A stretch of 64,000 bases of DNA from Hirundichthys speculiger (GCA_018398805.1 JAGFBZ010001932.1:124001-188000), one strand, 5' to 3'; shown: positions 37,343-51,132, numbered from the stretch's first letter. Numbers and translations are program-made. The notes: a model not told the origin generated them from the sequence alone.

Positions 37343-37518
37343 CTGGGGCGCCGAAAAGGGGGGAGTAAAGGATACGGATTATAGGGGCCCATGATTGAGG
37401 GGGGCCCAGAGAGGCCCCTAATGATGATCAAAAATAGCATCAACAAATTTCGCCGCTGTGTTGGGGGGCCCTATAAAGATTCTTTTCCTGGGGCCCAAAA
37501 TCCCTAGCGGCGCCCCTG
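37343..37518. mobile_element. Short hAT MITE
   Basis: A 176-bp element with ends CTGGGGCGCCG and CGGCGCCCCTG (10 of 11) and a perfect 8-bp duplication ATGTCAGC at 37335-37342 and 37519-37526. The interior has paired GGGGCCC runs on opposite strands. Confidence 0.9.
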
Positions 37519-37696
37519 ATGTCAGCTAATGCGTGAGTGTATGTCTGTGGTGTGTGTGTTTGTCATGTATCTGTTGTGCTTCCTTTGTTCCCCGTCTGTT
37601 TCCTCATGTCCTCCTTGTGTTTCTTTGATAGTTTTGTTTGAGTTTGTTGGAACTCTTTGTTACCCTGATTTGGCAGCACCTTCTGTTCTTCAATTT

Positions 37697-37714
37697 TTAT
37701 ACATATATATATAC

Positions 37715-37761
<47 letters not shown>
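37697..37761. repeat. (TA)n/(TACA)n microsatellite
   Basis: TATATA and TACATATATA units, then about 18 pure TA units. Confidence 0.9.
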
Positions 37762-37765
<4 letters not shown>

Positions 37766-38093
37766 GAAGGATATTATGATCGCTAATCCTTCCTCCCGAT
37801 CTCCTTAATTTGGTTCTTCAGCTCCTGAAACCTGACAGAAATACACCAAGTGTGTGTATTTTTTTTTTTTTTTGTAACAAACCATCTGGCACATCATCTG
37901 ATGGTTCTCTCTGCACTGTTGGAGCACCTAAATATGTTCAAAATAATAAAAAAGTAGATTTTGTAAAATATCTCTCAATGCTATAAGTGTTTGTGCGGGC
38001 CAGGACACATAACTTTTTATACCACATCTGCTGTGGCATCATAAAGCACTTCTTACAAAAGAAGACACAGGAGGCAATTTTAGGCTCGATTTT

Positions 38094-38096
<3 letters not shown>

Positions 38097-38134
<38 letters not shown>
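38097..38134. repeat. (GA)n microsatellite
   Basis: About 18 AG units on the plus strand. Confidence 0.95.
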
Positions 38135-38138
<4 letters not shown>

Positions 38139-40270
38139 AATTGGTTGTGGTCAAATTTTATTTGGCAGCTTCCATTTCAGGATTTGTGATAATGACTCAC
38201 TATTGCAGTGACTTACATGGACATTTGAACAGAATTCATTGTTAATGTTACACCTGTGCTTCTCATAATGTCTTCTGTCACAAAGACCTATGAATATTTC
38301 CTCCACAGCCCGTCCCTTCTACCCCCATTTATGCCGTGAATATGCAAATATAGCTAATTAAATCAAAGTGTTTCAGATAAATTGAGGATGTTACTGAGGA
38401 GAATGCATTTTAAAAAATCTGATAAAGTCACATAGTATAACACCTTTTTTTCCCCCTGGCATCTGGTGATAACCACTCAGGAGCTTCAACTATCCCATAA
38501 TCATCATGTTTTAATACAGACATTAAATATAAACCTGGGCAAGCTGTTATTTGGAACATTCAAATGGAAATAAATGAAAGCGTTCAGCATTATGAAGATC
38601 CAATTGTGCTTGACTCAAAATGGGAAACATTTAACATGATGGAACTAGTGTTCTTCCTTCATGGATGTGCTGCATCAGCAGCTAATGAACAGTCAGTTGA
38701 TGTCAACGGAGCTCTTTCTAACTGCGTACATCCCAGTCTGTTGAAAATACTTCAACGTGTTACTGCCTAATAGTCATCTGTTACACAACACTGATGGGGG
38801 CAACTTTTTTTTTTATTGGTATATTATACTGTATATCCTTAAATAGTCCATATAATGACAATTCGACCATCTCCTTTTTATTCAGTGTGCCATGTTCATT
38901 GTTTTTTTTTTTTTTTTATAAATATCTGCAGTTACAAAGCTCAAACTCCACAACAGCGTCACTACTCCCACAGCTGCTCGTAAAGTCGATAAAACACGTA
39001 AATGTAAATTTTTTTATAGCGCATAATATGGGCTTTTAAATCTATTTCTTTGACTCTACCTGCACTTTTTTTCTTTTTTAAATGCAGATGACATACATTC
39101 AAAGGCTCATCATTTTACTTTGAGTCTCTTAGATACCATAACATCTCCATTCTGACGCTGTACGTTGCTGCTGCAACTCTCCTCACTTTCTGTAGAAATG
39201 CAAAGTGATCAAAAAACAAAGTCTCGTCTTGTTAGCGTCTTCGAGGGCCCCCCCACCGAACGTCCCAGGCTGCTTTGACCGATGGCTCTGAATGGACAGC
39301 TCACTGGTTTGAAAAAAAGAAAAAAATATAGGCTACAAAACAGTTATTCATTCTTTGTTTTGCGATGTATCAAGCTAGGCGTTAGTCAGGCACTGTGGGA
39401 CTGCATTTCACAGTGATGTCATTAAATTAAAGAAGAAGGCCGGATTACAAACAAGGCGTTTCAGGCCATTTCATATGTGGGAGAGAATAACTACCCTTCA
39501 TGTGGACTTTGAGCTCTGTAGCTTTGTAGACCTTTGTTAAAAAGCTAAATGACACATAGGGATAGGAGGAAGACCCACAAGCCAATTTCTTCATGACCTC
39601 TTCAATAAATTTTCCATTTGCACGCCATGTGGGCGTTCGCCTTTCAAGGTCTGATCTTCCACCAAAAGCCCAAGAGCCTGAGGGTTCTATGCAGCATCTT
39701 AACAACTCGCTGCTTTCTGCTGCTGTTTATAAACCAGCACAGTGTTTCAGCTGGAGAGTTTATCAGTCTGAATCTGTACGTATCAGCCCGATCGTGTTCT
39801 GTAGTATGTATGGGGGGATGTTTTGACTTGAGGACTTCCAAGCCATTTGTTTCTGTACCCTAAACCGACCATTTGGTTGAGGTGCTCCATATTGTTGTAC
39901 CTGTTTATATCCTACACCCAGCTGTCAAAAAAAATGATAAAAAGAGGACTTTTAATTTTCTGTCAGCTTTTTAAAGCTTTCATTTTCTGGTTCAAGTTGG
40001 ATCTCAGAGTGAATCCCAATTCATCCCTTGGCCCTACCACTCACCCTGCATTTTACTCATTCTCATGTAAGCATAGGGTTGTCCTAGTGGTTTATCTGTG
40101 GGAGAAATGTTGTTTCACTGAGTCTTCTTCAGATAGTTGGGGGGGGGGAGAAAGCCAGGTCCAATCAAGCTAATAATAATGTTGGGTCATTTTGACACCT
40201 CTCTGCTGTGCTACAAGTAAACTAAAATGCCAACGTTACATGTGAGCAATATAACCACTGATGAGGTGAT
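38135..40270. other. Anonymous non-coding DNA
   Basis: No gene supported. Overlapping open frames at 39445-39863 run on both strands and share no domain with anything I know. Confidence 0.4.
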
Positions 40271-40271
40271 C

Positions 40272-40300
40272 ATTGACAAAAAAAAAAAAAAAAAAAAAAG
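40272..40300. repeat. Poly(A) tract
   Basis: About 21 A residues; it does not border a recognisable plus-strand retrocopy. Confidence 0.9.
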
Positions 40301-40399
40301 GTTTTGTCCTTTCACATGAAAGCCATCAGAGACTGCTGATGATGCATTATCATTTCCATGATGTCATTCGTGAAAGGCTGTCCCATTTCATAAGTGTAG

Positions 40400-41245
40400 C
40401 TTTCCAATCACTGCACCTTATCACACCGTTCCAAGTGCCAAGGAGAACGGGGAGGGAGAACAGGAGCCTGCGTAGTGATGTTTCTGATTACTGTCACATC
40501 CTGTAGACATTCGGTTATGTATCCTGTCGCAAACTCAGCATACTCATCCACATGAATGTGCTGATTGACAGTGGCAGCTTGTCTGAACGCTTTCCAGTCT
40601 GTGAATTCAGAACAGTCCTGGACTGCTGACATGGCTCCCTCTGGCCAGGTTTTAATCTTCTTCCCTGATAGCTTGATTGTAGTAAGCTGACGCCTGTAAG
40701 TTGGAAGCAGAGAAGTCTTCCTGACTTCCAAGCAGCCCTGGATGCCTGTTTGACGCTTGTGTAAACTCAGTCGAGTGTGTTTTCTCCCCTGTTTGCAACG
40801 TCTGCATGCTGATAATAATGTGCCATTACTGTCTTCAGGTTGATTAAAGTCTCCAGTAAGAATGAAAACACAGCGTAGGTAACTGCTCTGCATCACTAAT
40901 ACAGTCCTTTGTTAGTGTTTGCAGGGGAGGGATGTATATAGCTGTGATAACAATAGCTGTGAATTCCCTTGACAAGTAAAACGGTCAGCATTTTACCTTC
41001 AGGAACTCGAGGCGGGGAGAGCAATGGCTTCGGGTGATTCCATCATTAGCGCAGTGGTTGTTATTAATGGAAATGCACACACCACCAACAACTTTTTATT
41101 TGACTCTAAAAGTGTGGCTCCTGTCTGAATGTTAGCAGCTCATCGACAAGAATGGTGTTGATGGAAACTCGAGCGTGGCCTTGTCGCAGTGCAGAGCAGA
41201 AGACAACAGTGTCAGCTTACGTCGGATGGTTAAATTCAGTCAATG
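40400..41245 (-). mobile_element. Jockey-group LINE, endonuclease and linker region
   Basis: The minus strand carries the endonuclease part (CANDGITRSHCSPRLEFLKV at about 41060-41000, then FTAIVITAIYIPP) and, in the frame at 40896-40408, ILTGDFNQPED, then LLPTYRRQLTTIKLSGKKIK, TWPEGAMSAVQDCSEFTDW and an EYAEFATGYITECLQDV segment. This order is typical of an abundant fish LINE between endonuclease and RT. A deletion removes the HTLD-SDH part of the endonuclease, and stops are present upstream. Confidence 0.78.
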
Positions 41246-42310
41246 AAAGTCACACAAAGGTTTACTCTTCCTGTCTCTGAACAGCCACAACCATGAAGAT
41301 TGTTAGTAATATTGATCCAACAACCACTCACAGTGAATAGGTCACAATTCATGATTTATAGATGATTAAAAAAAATCTTTTTTTTTTTTTTAGCTATCTC
41401 CTCTGAAAAAAAGACTATTTTGAAAATTAACTTTTCCTTTTGGCAAGTTTTTCTTTTGCATGTTTTTCTCATGCAGTAGCACTTGGACTGTGAACTTTTT
41501 TCAGTTAAATAGAAACAATCAACACTTTCACAAAGGGGATCAAATGGTGCAAATCTAGTCAAGATTTTTCCAATGAACAAATTAAAGAGGACCAAATTAA
41601 AAGAAAGAAAAAGTTGGTAGCGCTGAACCATCAATGTGTTCTATTTGCAGCAAATTAATATATCTGGAACGAAACCCAGCAAAGTTGCCAAAGTGCAAAA
41701 ACAGTCAGTCACACGCAGACGCACATTCTTAAGCATTCAAAAACACAGAGAGGGGAGCCAACATTGCATCCCACCCATCCCACCTCCAGCCTTCATCTCT
41801 GTTTACCAACCAGCTAACTGCTTTTTGGGCAAAGTTTCAGAGTCAAAGAAAATAAATTTGTAAGACAGACTGCTTGTGAGGGGAAATTAGAATGTAAAAC
41901 CTCTGCCGAATCGATACGTGGAAGACAATGATCCACTACCGGCCCCAGTGAAGTTAAAAGCTGAAAGAAGCTGTTTGTTTTCTTATATAGATATGTTTAC
42001 ACAGCTTCACCTTTGCACCAGACACTTACTAACTTTGTTAGACCATTTTCTTTACCATAAATCACCTGCGTCGCCACAGGGTTTGTGGACTGTGAAGCTG
42101 CCTGACGCAAAAGTGACATAGTGGCATACAAATCTACAACACAGCATCAGATCAAACTGCAATGAAACTGAGAAGGTTTCAAACTGGGACCTGTACTTCC
42201 CATCAAAAAACTTGACTGGTATGAAGCAGATGGAGTGACCAGTTGTCAAGAAAAGCAAAGTCACAGAAATCGAGTTACAATTTGTGAAGCTGTATTAGTT
42301 AATACATTAG
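41246..42310. other. Anonymous non-coding DNA
   Basis: No gene or repeat recognised. Confidence 0.4.
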
Positions 42311-42417
42311 AAGGATGATGGACATGGAGCTGCCAGCCTGGAGAAGAAGGGGAACGCAACAGAGGAGATTTCTGGATGTGGTGAAAGAGGAATTACAGTT
42401 GGTTGGACAGACGCCAC
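42311..42417 (+). mobile_element. RTE-type LINE C-terminal scrap
   Basis: The plus strand reads RMMDMELPAWRRRGTQQRRF then LDVVKEELQLVGQT, matching the conserved LPGKRRRGRPKRRFMDVVKEDM-type segment near the end of RTE-like RTs. Only about 107 bp remain, with nothing LINE-like before or after. Confidence 0.6.
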
Positions 42418-42771
42418 GTTTTCCTGTTTAGATACAACAATTCACCGCATGCAAGTGTAAACAAAGATAGTTTAAACCCGTCTCTGGCATAAAGTTTATG
42501 ACCGAAGTGAACCGTCAGGCTGCTCCGTCGCTAACTTGCAACGCCCAGCTTTTGCTAAAACCTTATTCTTTTGACCCATCTCAAAATTAGCACAAAGTAA
42601 TTTTAAATTGATGTTACATTCAACTAAACAATGAAAAATGAGTAGGAAGCGTGACCTTATTTACTTTAAGGTTGACAGTCAATTGTTGGCGATATCTGTC
42701 ACAATTTCTCCACAGGATTTTTTATTTTTCCAATGGAAAGGTTAGCGCAGTTAGCTGGCTACTCTTTAATC

Positions 42772-43093
42772 CAGTGGTTCTCAAACTTTTAATACTGCAT
42801 ACCACCTGAGAAACTGTTCAGTTCTCTGAGTACCCCCATGATGACCAATTTTTTAAATATAGCCATATATGCCTTCTCAATTAGCTTTAAATTCACAGGA
42901 GAGATGTTTATTCCTTATTGTAGTTATTTATTGTTACCTGAATTTCATTTGAAACGTATTTATAATGCATTGTTTCCAAATTAATTTTAAAAAAAAAAAG
43001 GGAAAATGTGCAAAGTCCTGATGTTCCCCGTGTACCACCAGAGAGCGCTCGCGTACCACCAATGGTATACGTACCACAGTTTGCGCACCACTG
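42772..43093. mobile_element. hAT MITE
   Basis: A 322-bp element with ends CAGTGGTTCTCAAACTTTT and CACAGTTTGCGCACCACTG and a perfect 8-bp duplication CTTTAATC at 42764-42771 and 43094-43101. The GTACCACC words near the right end pair with the TACCACCTGAG words near the left end. It is non-coding. Confidence 0.92.
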
Positions 43094-43101
43094 CTTTAAT
43101 C

Positions 43102-44001
43102 CAATGTTTACTCACAGGTAAAAGTAAGTTAAACCTAAAAACCTGTTAAAATCCACCAGAAAGCAGAAAATGGCATCTATTTCATTCATTCAAAAAAAAA
43201 AAAAAAAGTTTATAACATGCAGTATTTGCCTACTACTATCACGAAAAGAAAATAACGTATTTTTAGAGTGCTGCATGAAGTGTCTCAATATAAACAAGTA
43301 CAGAGGGAAGATATCATCACCGTTTATCCTTCCACTCCGGCATGCATGTGCCCGTACAGCTGGCATGACGAAGCAAACAGCCTGAATGTAAAAGCTAATA
43401 GATGGTTCACAAATTAGAGTGCAGACATGCTGGTAATCTTTACCTGGCAGCCTCAGAGGAAAACAGTCTGGCTTTCACAAGCTGCCCTTTATATTCTTGT
43501 CAATATTAAAAAACAGAAACGCTAAAATGAACATGTGATAAAAGCCATACTGAGCCGTGTAATTACTCTGCGCAGCCCCACAGGAAACCCCGACGATAAC
43601 TGGTATTTGATGTGCTCACGTACCAGCTCTGCGTGTTGTGTGTGTGCCAGCGTGTAAGGGTTGTATCCTGTGATGTCTTTAATATACATCATGCTATCCG
43701 GATCACTTTTCTTCTCCATCTCAGTCAGTGGCGTTCAATCTGAAAAGGCTTTTCACTGAGTCATTCGGGAACTCAGAGCACATTTAATCAGTCATGCATT
43801 ATTTGTGTGTCACCTCTCATACAGCTGAATGAAGCAGAAACTACTCTACATAAAATAAATAAATATATAGATTAAAACTACCCCAGCCCAAGATTAGGTG
43901 CCTCCTTTCAAACAGCCTGCCCCAAAAATGTATTAAGAAAATCTATTATGCAGTTTTTAATTTGTGTTAGTTTTAGTTAGTGTAACTAATTTAGATTTAG
44001 A
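43102..44001. other. Anonymous non-coding DNA
   Basis: No gene or repeat recognised. Confidence 0.4.
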
Positions 44002-44054
44002 ACATTTAGATATATTCACACTTGCTCCCAGCAAGTGTGAATATATCTAAATGT
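44002..44054. repeat. Perfect inverted repeat (25-bp arms, 3-nt loop)
   Basis: The arm at 44002-44026 begins ACATTTAGATATATTCAC and ends CTTGCT. The arm at 44030-44054 is its exact reverse complement, with CCC between. Flanking bases do not pair. The perfection implies recent origin or constraint. No transposon ends or duplication surround it. Confidence 0.95.
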
Positions 44055-44879
44055 GGAACAATGTCAATGCTGAACATCACAGGGGTCATTACACAAACTT
44101 TCGATGAGTCAAAGTAGCTGTTATTATTGAACGTAATGGTTGATCAGTTTTGGTTCTTATTACAAAGAACAATAAAGCTAATAAAGAATAATCGGAGTAT
44201 GCATTCAATGCCTTCTTTTGCTCCAGTTTTCTACTTTTTGGGTAATTTGGCCAACAATCGATATGATAACAACCGTCACATTCGTTTTTCTCAGCTCCTG
44301 CCTTTCTGGGAAAATTAAAAAATAAAATAAAATAATTTTGCTCTGATCTTCTGTGTCAAGTTCATTTATAAGTTCTGACTATTGAGTGAGCTCATCCTGA
44401 TTTTTTTTTTTTTTAATTTTTAATAACATCTGTTTTCATGATTCATGTTTTCATTTATTAAATAAGGATACAATGAATAAATAATGATTTTAAGATAATT
44501 ATAAAACAAGAATAATAACTTAAATGAATTATTAATACAATATGTTTATTATATGTTTGGGCTTCTCCAGACGTGTAGAAGGCCCAGAGGTTTTCCTCTG
44601 ATACATATACATGCTGTGTTAATGGTGTCGCGTGAAAGGTTTCAAATATTCAAATATAGCAAAGTTCCTTAAAGTGATGTGGTGCTGAGAGAGTCTCTCT
44701 TTTAATCTACAATCCCTAATTCATTTATAAATACAACTTCACATGGGGACACTTCATTTGACTGGATATGTGAGTTGTAAACTGAAGGATATTGCTTGTT
44801 TGTATCAATCCCTCCATTGTCCATACAAGCTTCTTCCCGTGCAGAACCACAGGAACCCATTCCAAAGACCGCACATGTC
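44055..44879. other. Anonymous AT-rich DNA
   Basis: AT-rich with a T15 run near 44400. No gene recognised. Confidence 0.4.
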
Positions 44880-45045
44880 ACATGCACTCCTATGTGCAAT
44901 TTAGAGTCACCAGTTAGTCGAACATAAATGTGTTTGAACTGTGCGAGGAAACCGGAGGACTGGAAAGAAACCCACACAAGCCAGGGAGGCTGAGGGCCTT
45001 ATACATGCAAACTCCAGCCGAGATTTAACAGGACCCCTCTGGCTC
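44880..45045 (+). repeat. Common vertebrate interspersed repeat fragment
   Basis: The order CAATTTAGAGTCACCAGTTA, CGAACATAAATGTGTTTGAA, GGAAACCGGAGGACTGG, GAAACCCACACAAGCC and ATGCAAACTCCAGCC matches a repeat widespread in fish and reptile genomes whose consensus I recall as CAATTTAGAGTCACCAATTA followed by ATGCAAACTCCACACAG. I do not remember its database name and do not assign a class. Confidence 0.6.
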
Positions 45046-48000
45046 TCAGGAAACATTGCTTTGACACATAGAGGAATGCTTTTTTTTTCTCTAACCTTAT
45101 AGAGTATAATGCTATATAATTGTGGTGACATAAGAATTTTAATGTCATTGTACACAAACTTTAGCAACATGATCTGATCATGTAATCAACAACATGTGAT
45201 TTTAATCAGCGATGTTCAGTAATAACTCTAAGCTTGAAATGTCACGTTGGTGCAACAACGTAGTTGGAATGATTTCCCATTTTTGTTTTTAAACTTCACA
45301 TTTTCACGACAATGTTCATGAACCTGTAGTGTCTGACCATCTTTCTGAGAATCAGCATTCTTTGCATTCTTTGACAGGTTACATCTGTAAGAGGCAGATC
45401 CAGTCTGATCATCTATAAAAAGCCAAACCGTCGTTTGTTCGAGGATTTTTTTCCTACGATTGGCTCAGAAAGATCCCAGACTGCTGCATAAGTCTGTCTG
45501 TGCCTTCTTTTGGTTGTACTAAACATTTTTATGCATTTAAAAGTTGGCCTCGGAGCAGCCTTTTTTGATCCTTCTTCACACTCATCAGCACAGCGGCCGA
45601 GAGAGAGAAAGAGGAACCTCAAAAGATGGTCAGACACTACAAACCAACGTAGTCAACAGAATAACTTGTTGCCCTTTTGCATCTCTTAATAACAGATCCT
45701 GATGTATGACTCACTCAGCCCCCCCACCACCCATCCTTCCAACCTATGCAGACTTTGTTTGTTTGGCACACACATGATGTCGATCGGCACTTTGCGTGTA
45801 TCTGGAAAGTTCAGAAATGTTTTAATTATATCTATCAGTGGTTGGTGGTGTTAACTTACCCCACTGAACTCGTTATTGAGCTCAAGATTGACTCTCAGCC
45901 AAAGTGCTTGTGATTTTGAACATATCATGTAAGAACAGAAGTGCTGCCATGGCTGAGAAAATAACTGATCCATGAGCCATGTGCACGCTAATTAGGAAAT
46001 CCTTACCACGGTCTGCCTCTAACGGTAATGACAGTGGTATCAGTTTCTAATTTCATATACAATACGTACGCGCCAAATTACATTAGATAAGAGTGACTGG
46101 AATGGAGCAGCAACAGATGCGCTCAACACGAAGAGACAGGCCACGATATTCCCTGGAGAAAACAAAAAATCCTGCTCCACTTATCTCACACTAACACCTT
46201 TGAGCTCCTCGAGTGAGGAGACAAACAAAATGTCTGCTGCTCAAGTGACAGTATTGATAAGCGTGCCTAAGCTCACCTACTCACTTACAGAAATCAGGGC
46301 CCCACTGTAATAGCCTCCAATATTAAGCACAGTGACACAGCCTTCACTTTGGGGAGTTTTCTGTGAGGCAATGTTTGCAGTAGTCCTCGCCCATCATCTG
46401 TCTTCATTTGATTATCCTGACAGTCGGAGCGAGACTTGTTTTGTCAGGACACGCCGGGCTGAGGCTCGCAGACTTCCAGGCACTGCAGCGGGAGGACGCG
46501 TTGTTTGCTGAGGTAATTCCGTGCCGTATCAAAGCTGAAACATCACGAGGCTAATGCAATCCAAGTAACAAGCAGCCTTTGATGCCGCATTTGATGGCAA
46601 ACAGATGTTCTGTGGATGATAGCGCTCGGCTTTGTATGGCTACAGTTCTGTGTATGCGCCTCTCTGTGCACGCGTCTCCGATTTTTCACTGAAAGCCGAA
46701 CACTTTCCGTCTTCATTCTCTGTACATAAGTGCTGCCGCAGAATATGATGGGAAAGTCAGAAATGTAAGATCAAAGGTAAAAGAAAGAAGGACAGGAGAT
46801 GAAAGAGGGCAATAAGGCTGAAATGAGGGGGTTTCGGCGTTGCTTTCTGCCTCTGCAATGAAATACGATCAATTTTTGGCTTTGGTGTCCGTCATCCATC
46901 TGTAAAACAACATTAAGACTGTGCTCTGTGCATCTATTTAAACAGCCAGAGTGAATGCAAACTGTGTTCAACGATGTCAGAGTGTGTTTGCACATCTGAT
47001 TAAACCGCAACTCTGTCAAATTTGGGGATAAAAGCGAGGGCCTGATCATAATAAACCTTTTATCTCTTGAAAATGAGTTGCCCTCAAGGTCCATGGTAAA
47101 GATGAGATGGCAAAATCTTTTTGAGACATGTTTCATATAAATGCTCCAGTGTTGAGCCAGGTACCTACACAAGTGATACGAAATGGTTTTGTAAGAATTT
47201 CATCAGGCTGATTTAATTCTTCACTTTCTCAAACGTATCCTTATTCAAACCGATATGAGCCTCATTCCCTCCGTGGAGCAGAGAGGGCTTTACTTTATCG
47301 CAGTCAGAATCATCGAAAGCTTCACTAAGTGAAGCAGTTACTGAGGGAACAATACTTTTTAAAGGTTGATTAAATCTTTAAGTGAAAAACTAATTAAACT
47401 GTCAGAACTGTGGTAAAACAGAATGCAAGAAAAGAGGGCGGCGAGCATCATAATCCATATATTTACCCAGAAGCTTGTAAAAGCTCTTTCCCATTCAGTG
47501 TGCAACGCTGATCCAACTAAACAGCATTTAAATTCAACTCGATAAGATTCTAATCCCTTTAGCTTCCAAAATGTATAGATATTTGGGAGGTAAGCATAAA
47601 AACTGAGATGAAAAGAGCAGAGATTGTTCCATGGATGGACAGCCTCATCACAATAGTGTCTAACAGAGTAAATATCCCAGATCTGGCAGCAGAGAGCAAA
47701 GAATTTAGATTTGAATTTAAGAGATTACTAGATTCTTCCCTGCTGTTGTCACAAAATAATTTTCGACAAAAAAACTATTTATTTGCTACAATTTTTGCAG
47801 GTGCACGAATAAGTCTGCTTACTCCTCAAATCAGACAATGTGGCCATATTTCGATCTGATCACTAAAGCATGCACATAGATTATAGGAGGAGGACAGCGT
47901 CCCTGCTAAAGTACCAGGACCAAGTCTCCCATTTTAAACATCTCATAAGAGACGCTGGAGCGGACATGAACACCATAGAATAAAGCATCCCCACTTGAGC

Positions 48001-48518
48001 ATCCGTACTGATACCCCATTAAGGGCCATTCATGCGCTACATTGTAACATGACCCAGACACGGAGGGGTGCGTTTCCAGCACATAACACAGAAAACAACC
48101 AGCTGAAATGATTTTTATTAATTCTCATCAGAGCAAGAAAACACAACAAGCATTCTCTGATCTTATGAGCTGATCTTATGCCTGCCATGGACCAACACTT
48201 CAAGACACGTCTGAGGATGGAAATTTGACAGCAGGCGCTATATCTTGACAAATCAACCACAATTATGAATTAAGGAGAACTGGATTCTCACAATAAAATG
48301 TCCTTAAAATTTCATTACATTGCAACAGTAGCCTCCAGAGGATGTCTCTCCCAGTCTCCACTGGATGAAGCCTTGATGAAACGGGTGGAGAGCACATATG
48401 GGGATTTCCACCACATGAACTGTACTTTAGCCATGATTGATGATGTCTCGCTGCCTGTGGGAGCAACGGCTGCACGGCTGGGGGGGGGGACCTTCATCAG
48501 ATTGCGAAACTCTGTAAT
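45046..48518. other. Anonymous non-coding DNA
   Basis: Over 3 kb with no transposon or gene that I can support. The open frame at 46771-47172 (133 codons, minus) has no recognisable motif. Confidence 0.4.
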
Positions 48519-48665
48519 ACTTTGTAAAAGCACACACTGGAGAGGCAGTATTCCACCTTCATGGGATCGTTGTCAGTGCACAGCTGGAGAGCGGGGTCAG
48601 AATGAGGAGTGGATCTCTAGTGCATGTTTGTATCACAATCTCAAGGTGAAAGTGGCTATTGAGTC
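48519..48665. repeat. Unnamed interspersed repeat, copy A
   Basis: Shares GTAAAAGCACACACTGGAGA, CAGCTGGAGAGCGGGGTCAG and TGTATCACAATCTCAAGGTG with slightly altered counterparts at 63870-63960, in the same order. A spacer of about 40 bp (TATTCCACCTTCATGGGA and surroundings) is present only here. No ends, tail or coding motif are visible, so the class is unknown. Confidence 0.5.
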
Positions 48666-51132
48666 ACTGATGCTGATGCTGCTACCCCTGCAGACTGGAA
48701 AGGAAATTGCTCGCAAAACTGTTCTCTCCACAGTCTTAAATGGTATGCAACATTTTACTGCATTTTACTGCGTAACTCTACTGCTTCTTCAGCGCCGTAG
48801 AGTTACGACAGCGCGATAGACTTGGGGACACAGAGCCGCTGATAGTTCCACACAGCAATAGTTCCATCATTAGACTCCATTCATTCTCTGAGTTTCTGAG
48901 GCACGTTAAGCCGTAAATTGATGAAATTACAGCTATTCATAATTTAAACTTTGCAGTTTCTCATTTCATCAGTGTGGAACGTTTTAGAGAATGTTAATTG
49001 TAATAATAATAATAACACAAGCAGCACCTCAGTAACTACAGTCAGCATCGGCCTGCAGGTATCTGCGTTTCTTAGTATATAAAATATTGTCTTTGAATCT
49101 TCAATTTGTTATTAACGATAGGAACACTTTGTGGTGAGCCCATTAGTGAACCATGTTGTAAATATTGGCAGAGAACTATCTAATTTAATTAAAGTTTGCC
49201 TTTATTTTGAAGGGTTGTTTCTTTGTCAGTATGGCGCATCTTTTATCAGAGTGTATCAGTGACATGTGATAAGATCAGCAGCATAAATGTGGATTATCAT
49301 AGTGAGAAGAAAGTGTGACACAAGATAACGGATGCATTTATAGCATGTTGTCGAGGATTAAACCGTCTTTACTGTTTTTAAGGAACACGCCGCTTGCCCA
49401 GATGTCCAAACCTCTGGAATCTCCTTGAACTAGTCACAGCTGCAGGTTAAACTACACCAGCAGTAGGAGAAAACAAAGATAAATATTTACTAAAGTCTTT
49501 TCTACTTTACATCATTGCATTGTACAATAAAATTTGTTCGTGGCAGATTTTGTCTTGTTTATATTTCTCAATTTCCAAAAACATTTTCTTCTGTAATAAT
49601 ATTACATTTCACTAACAGTGAAACTAATATTCATATTTTACAAGGATGCCCTGGTCATGACAGGCAGCAGAGTAATGAACTGTGAATTACTTTTTCCATT
49701 AAAAGAAAAAGATAATAATGGAGTCCAGAGCAGTATTGCTCATTTACGCTTATCTCCACATCCACCCTGTTCTTGGAGATGTGTGGACATTTGTTCAAGT
49801 TTTTGGACATTTAGATCATTTTCATACCTCTGCGTGTTTACTAGCATCACTGCAAACAGAGAAAAATGTCAAGGCTTTAAAAACTACATTTATATTACAA
49901 TAATTTAATCCAATGCAAACCATTATAGTAGGAGCCTGCATTCACTGGTATTTATTTACTGATTACGAAATATGAACGTTTCAGCCTTCTGTAAATGTAT
50001 TCAGCCATGCTGGTAATCTTAATGCTCGATGGATTTCATCTTTGCCTCTACCAACAAGAGCACAAGTTTATTTTACTCATTATTACATGAAGGTAAATTC
50101 CTGATGATAATAATCAATATGGATCATGGCTAATATTTAGTGAAATGATGGGGTGAAATAGTCGCTTCGGCCCTATCTCCCGCTCAAATCCGTTCAAAAG
50201 ATGTGATGTTTGAAAGTATTGACGGATGCGTGAACCACGTGACAGCGTGTCGGCGAGATAAAGGAGCATCGTAACGCTCTCTTTTATAAAGAGAGTTATG
50301 AAAAAGGAGAACAGGAGGCAGAGGAAAGCAGTGAAAATCCTTTATTTGCAACCGAATCTCTAAAAAAACTAAATAAACTAAACCGTGGCAGGGCAGCAAC
50401 AAAGGGCAGACAACAAGATGGACCAGGAAGGATGAAGGGCAAGACAAGATAACTGATCATCACACATCCGGGTATTTTGACCCAACGTCGCCATGCTGCG
50501 CGTCAAGCTCCGTAGCACAGCGCCGGTTCTTCCTATATTCTAATGCATATGTGTGTTCACAAGTCACGAACATTAATCATCAGAAATGGTTGAAAATCAT
50601 CAGATTACGACACCCAAACTGAAGCTGAGGGCCAAAAGGAAAAAGCGGAAGTAAGTGGAAACGCTCGATGTCCAACTGAAAACTCATTATGTGAAAAAAA
50701 AAGCAGCAGGACAGACGGCTAACATGGATTCTACACACGATCTGAAGGACTTACACGTGTGTTGCTGTACCCTGACATCTACAATTATGTTTTACATGAT
50801 AAAGGTGCCTAAACTTTGTAGGAACTGAAGACCTAAAAGTCTCTGGAGGCTGGGTGGAGGATGCCAGCTACATTCGATCAGCAAGAGACGGAAAGATTTT
50901 ACTGTGCTCGGCCTTCTGTCCACCGCTGACGCGCCGTTATAACAGAGTACTTCTGCAGATGACAAGTTGTACTGGAGGTCTGAGATGTACAGAGTGCAGA
51001 GTGGTGACGATTGCTCCTGCTCTGCTGGATACCAGCTGAGCCACATAACCCATTCATCTCTTTAGTCAATATTTAAGGTAGTTGGGGAGGCCTATTTCTG
51101 AAGCTACTTGAATGTCTGTGCAGGCTTTGGTG
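48666..51132. other. Anonymous non-coding DNA
   Basis: No gene or repeat recognised up to the target duplication of the composite hAT. Open frames up to 96 codons overlap on both strands without domains. Confidence 0.4.

Noticed and set aside
39445..39863. Overlapping open frames on both strands as a coding exon
   Set aside because: No motif, no splice context, and frames on opposite strands compete for the same bases.
48298..48819. 173-codon plus-strand open frame as a gene
   Set aside because: No recognisable domain, ends in a T- and CTG-rich stretch, overlaps an open minus-strand frame, and partly overlaps an interspersed repeat.
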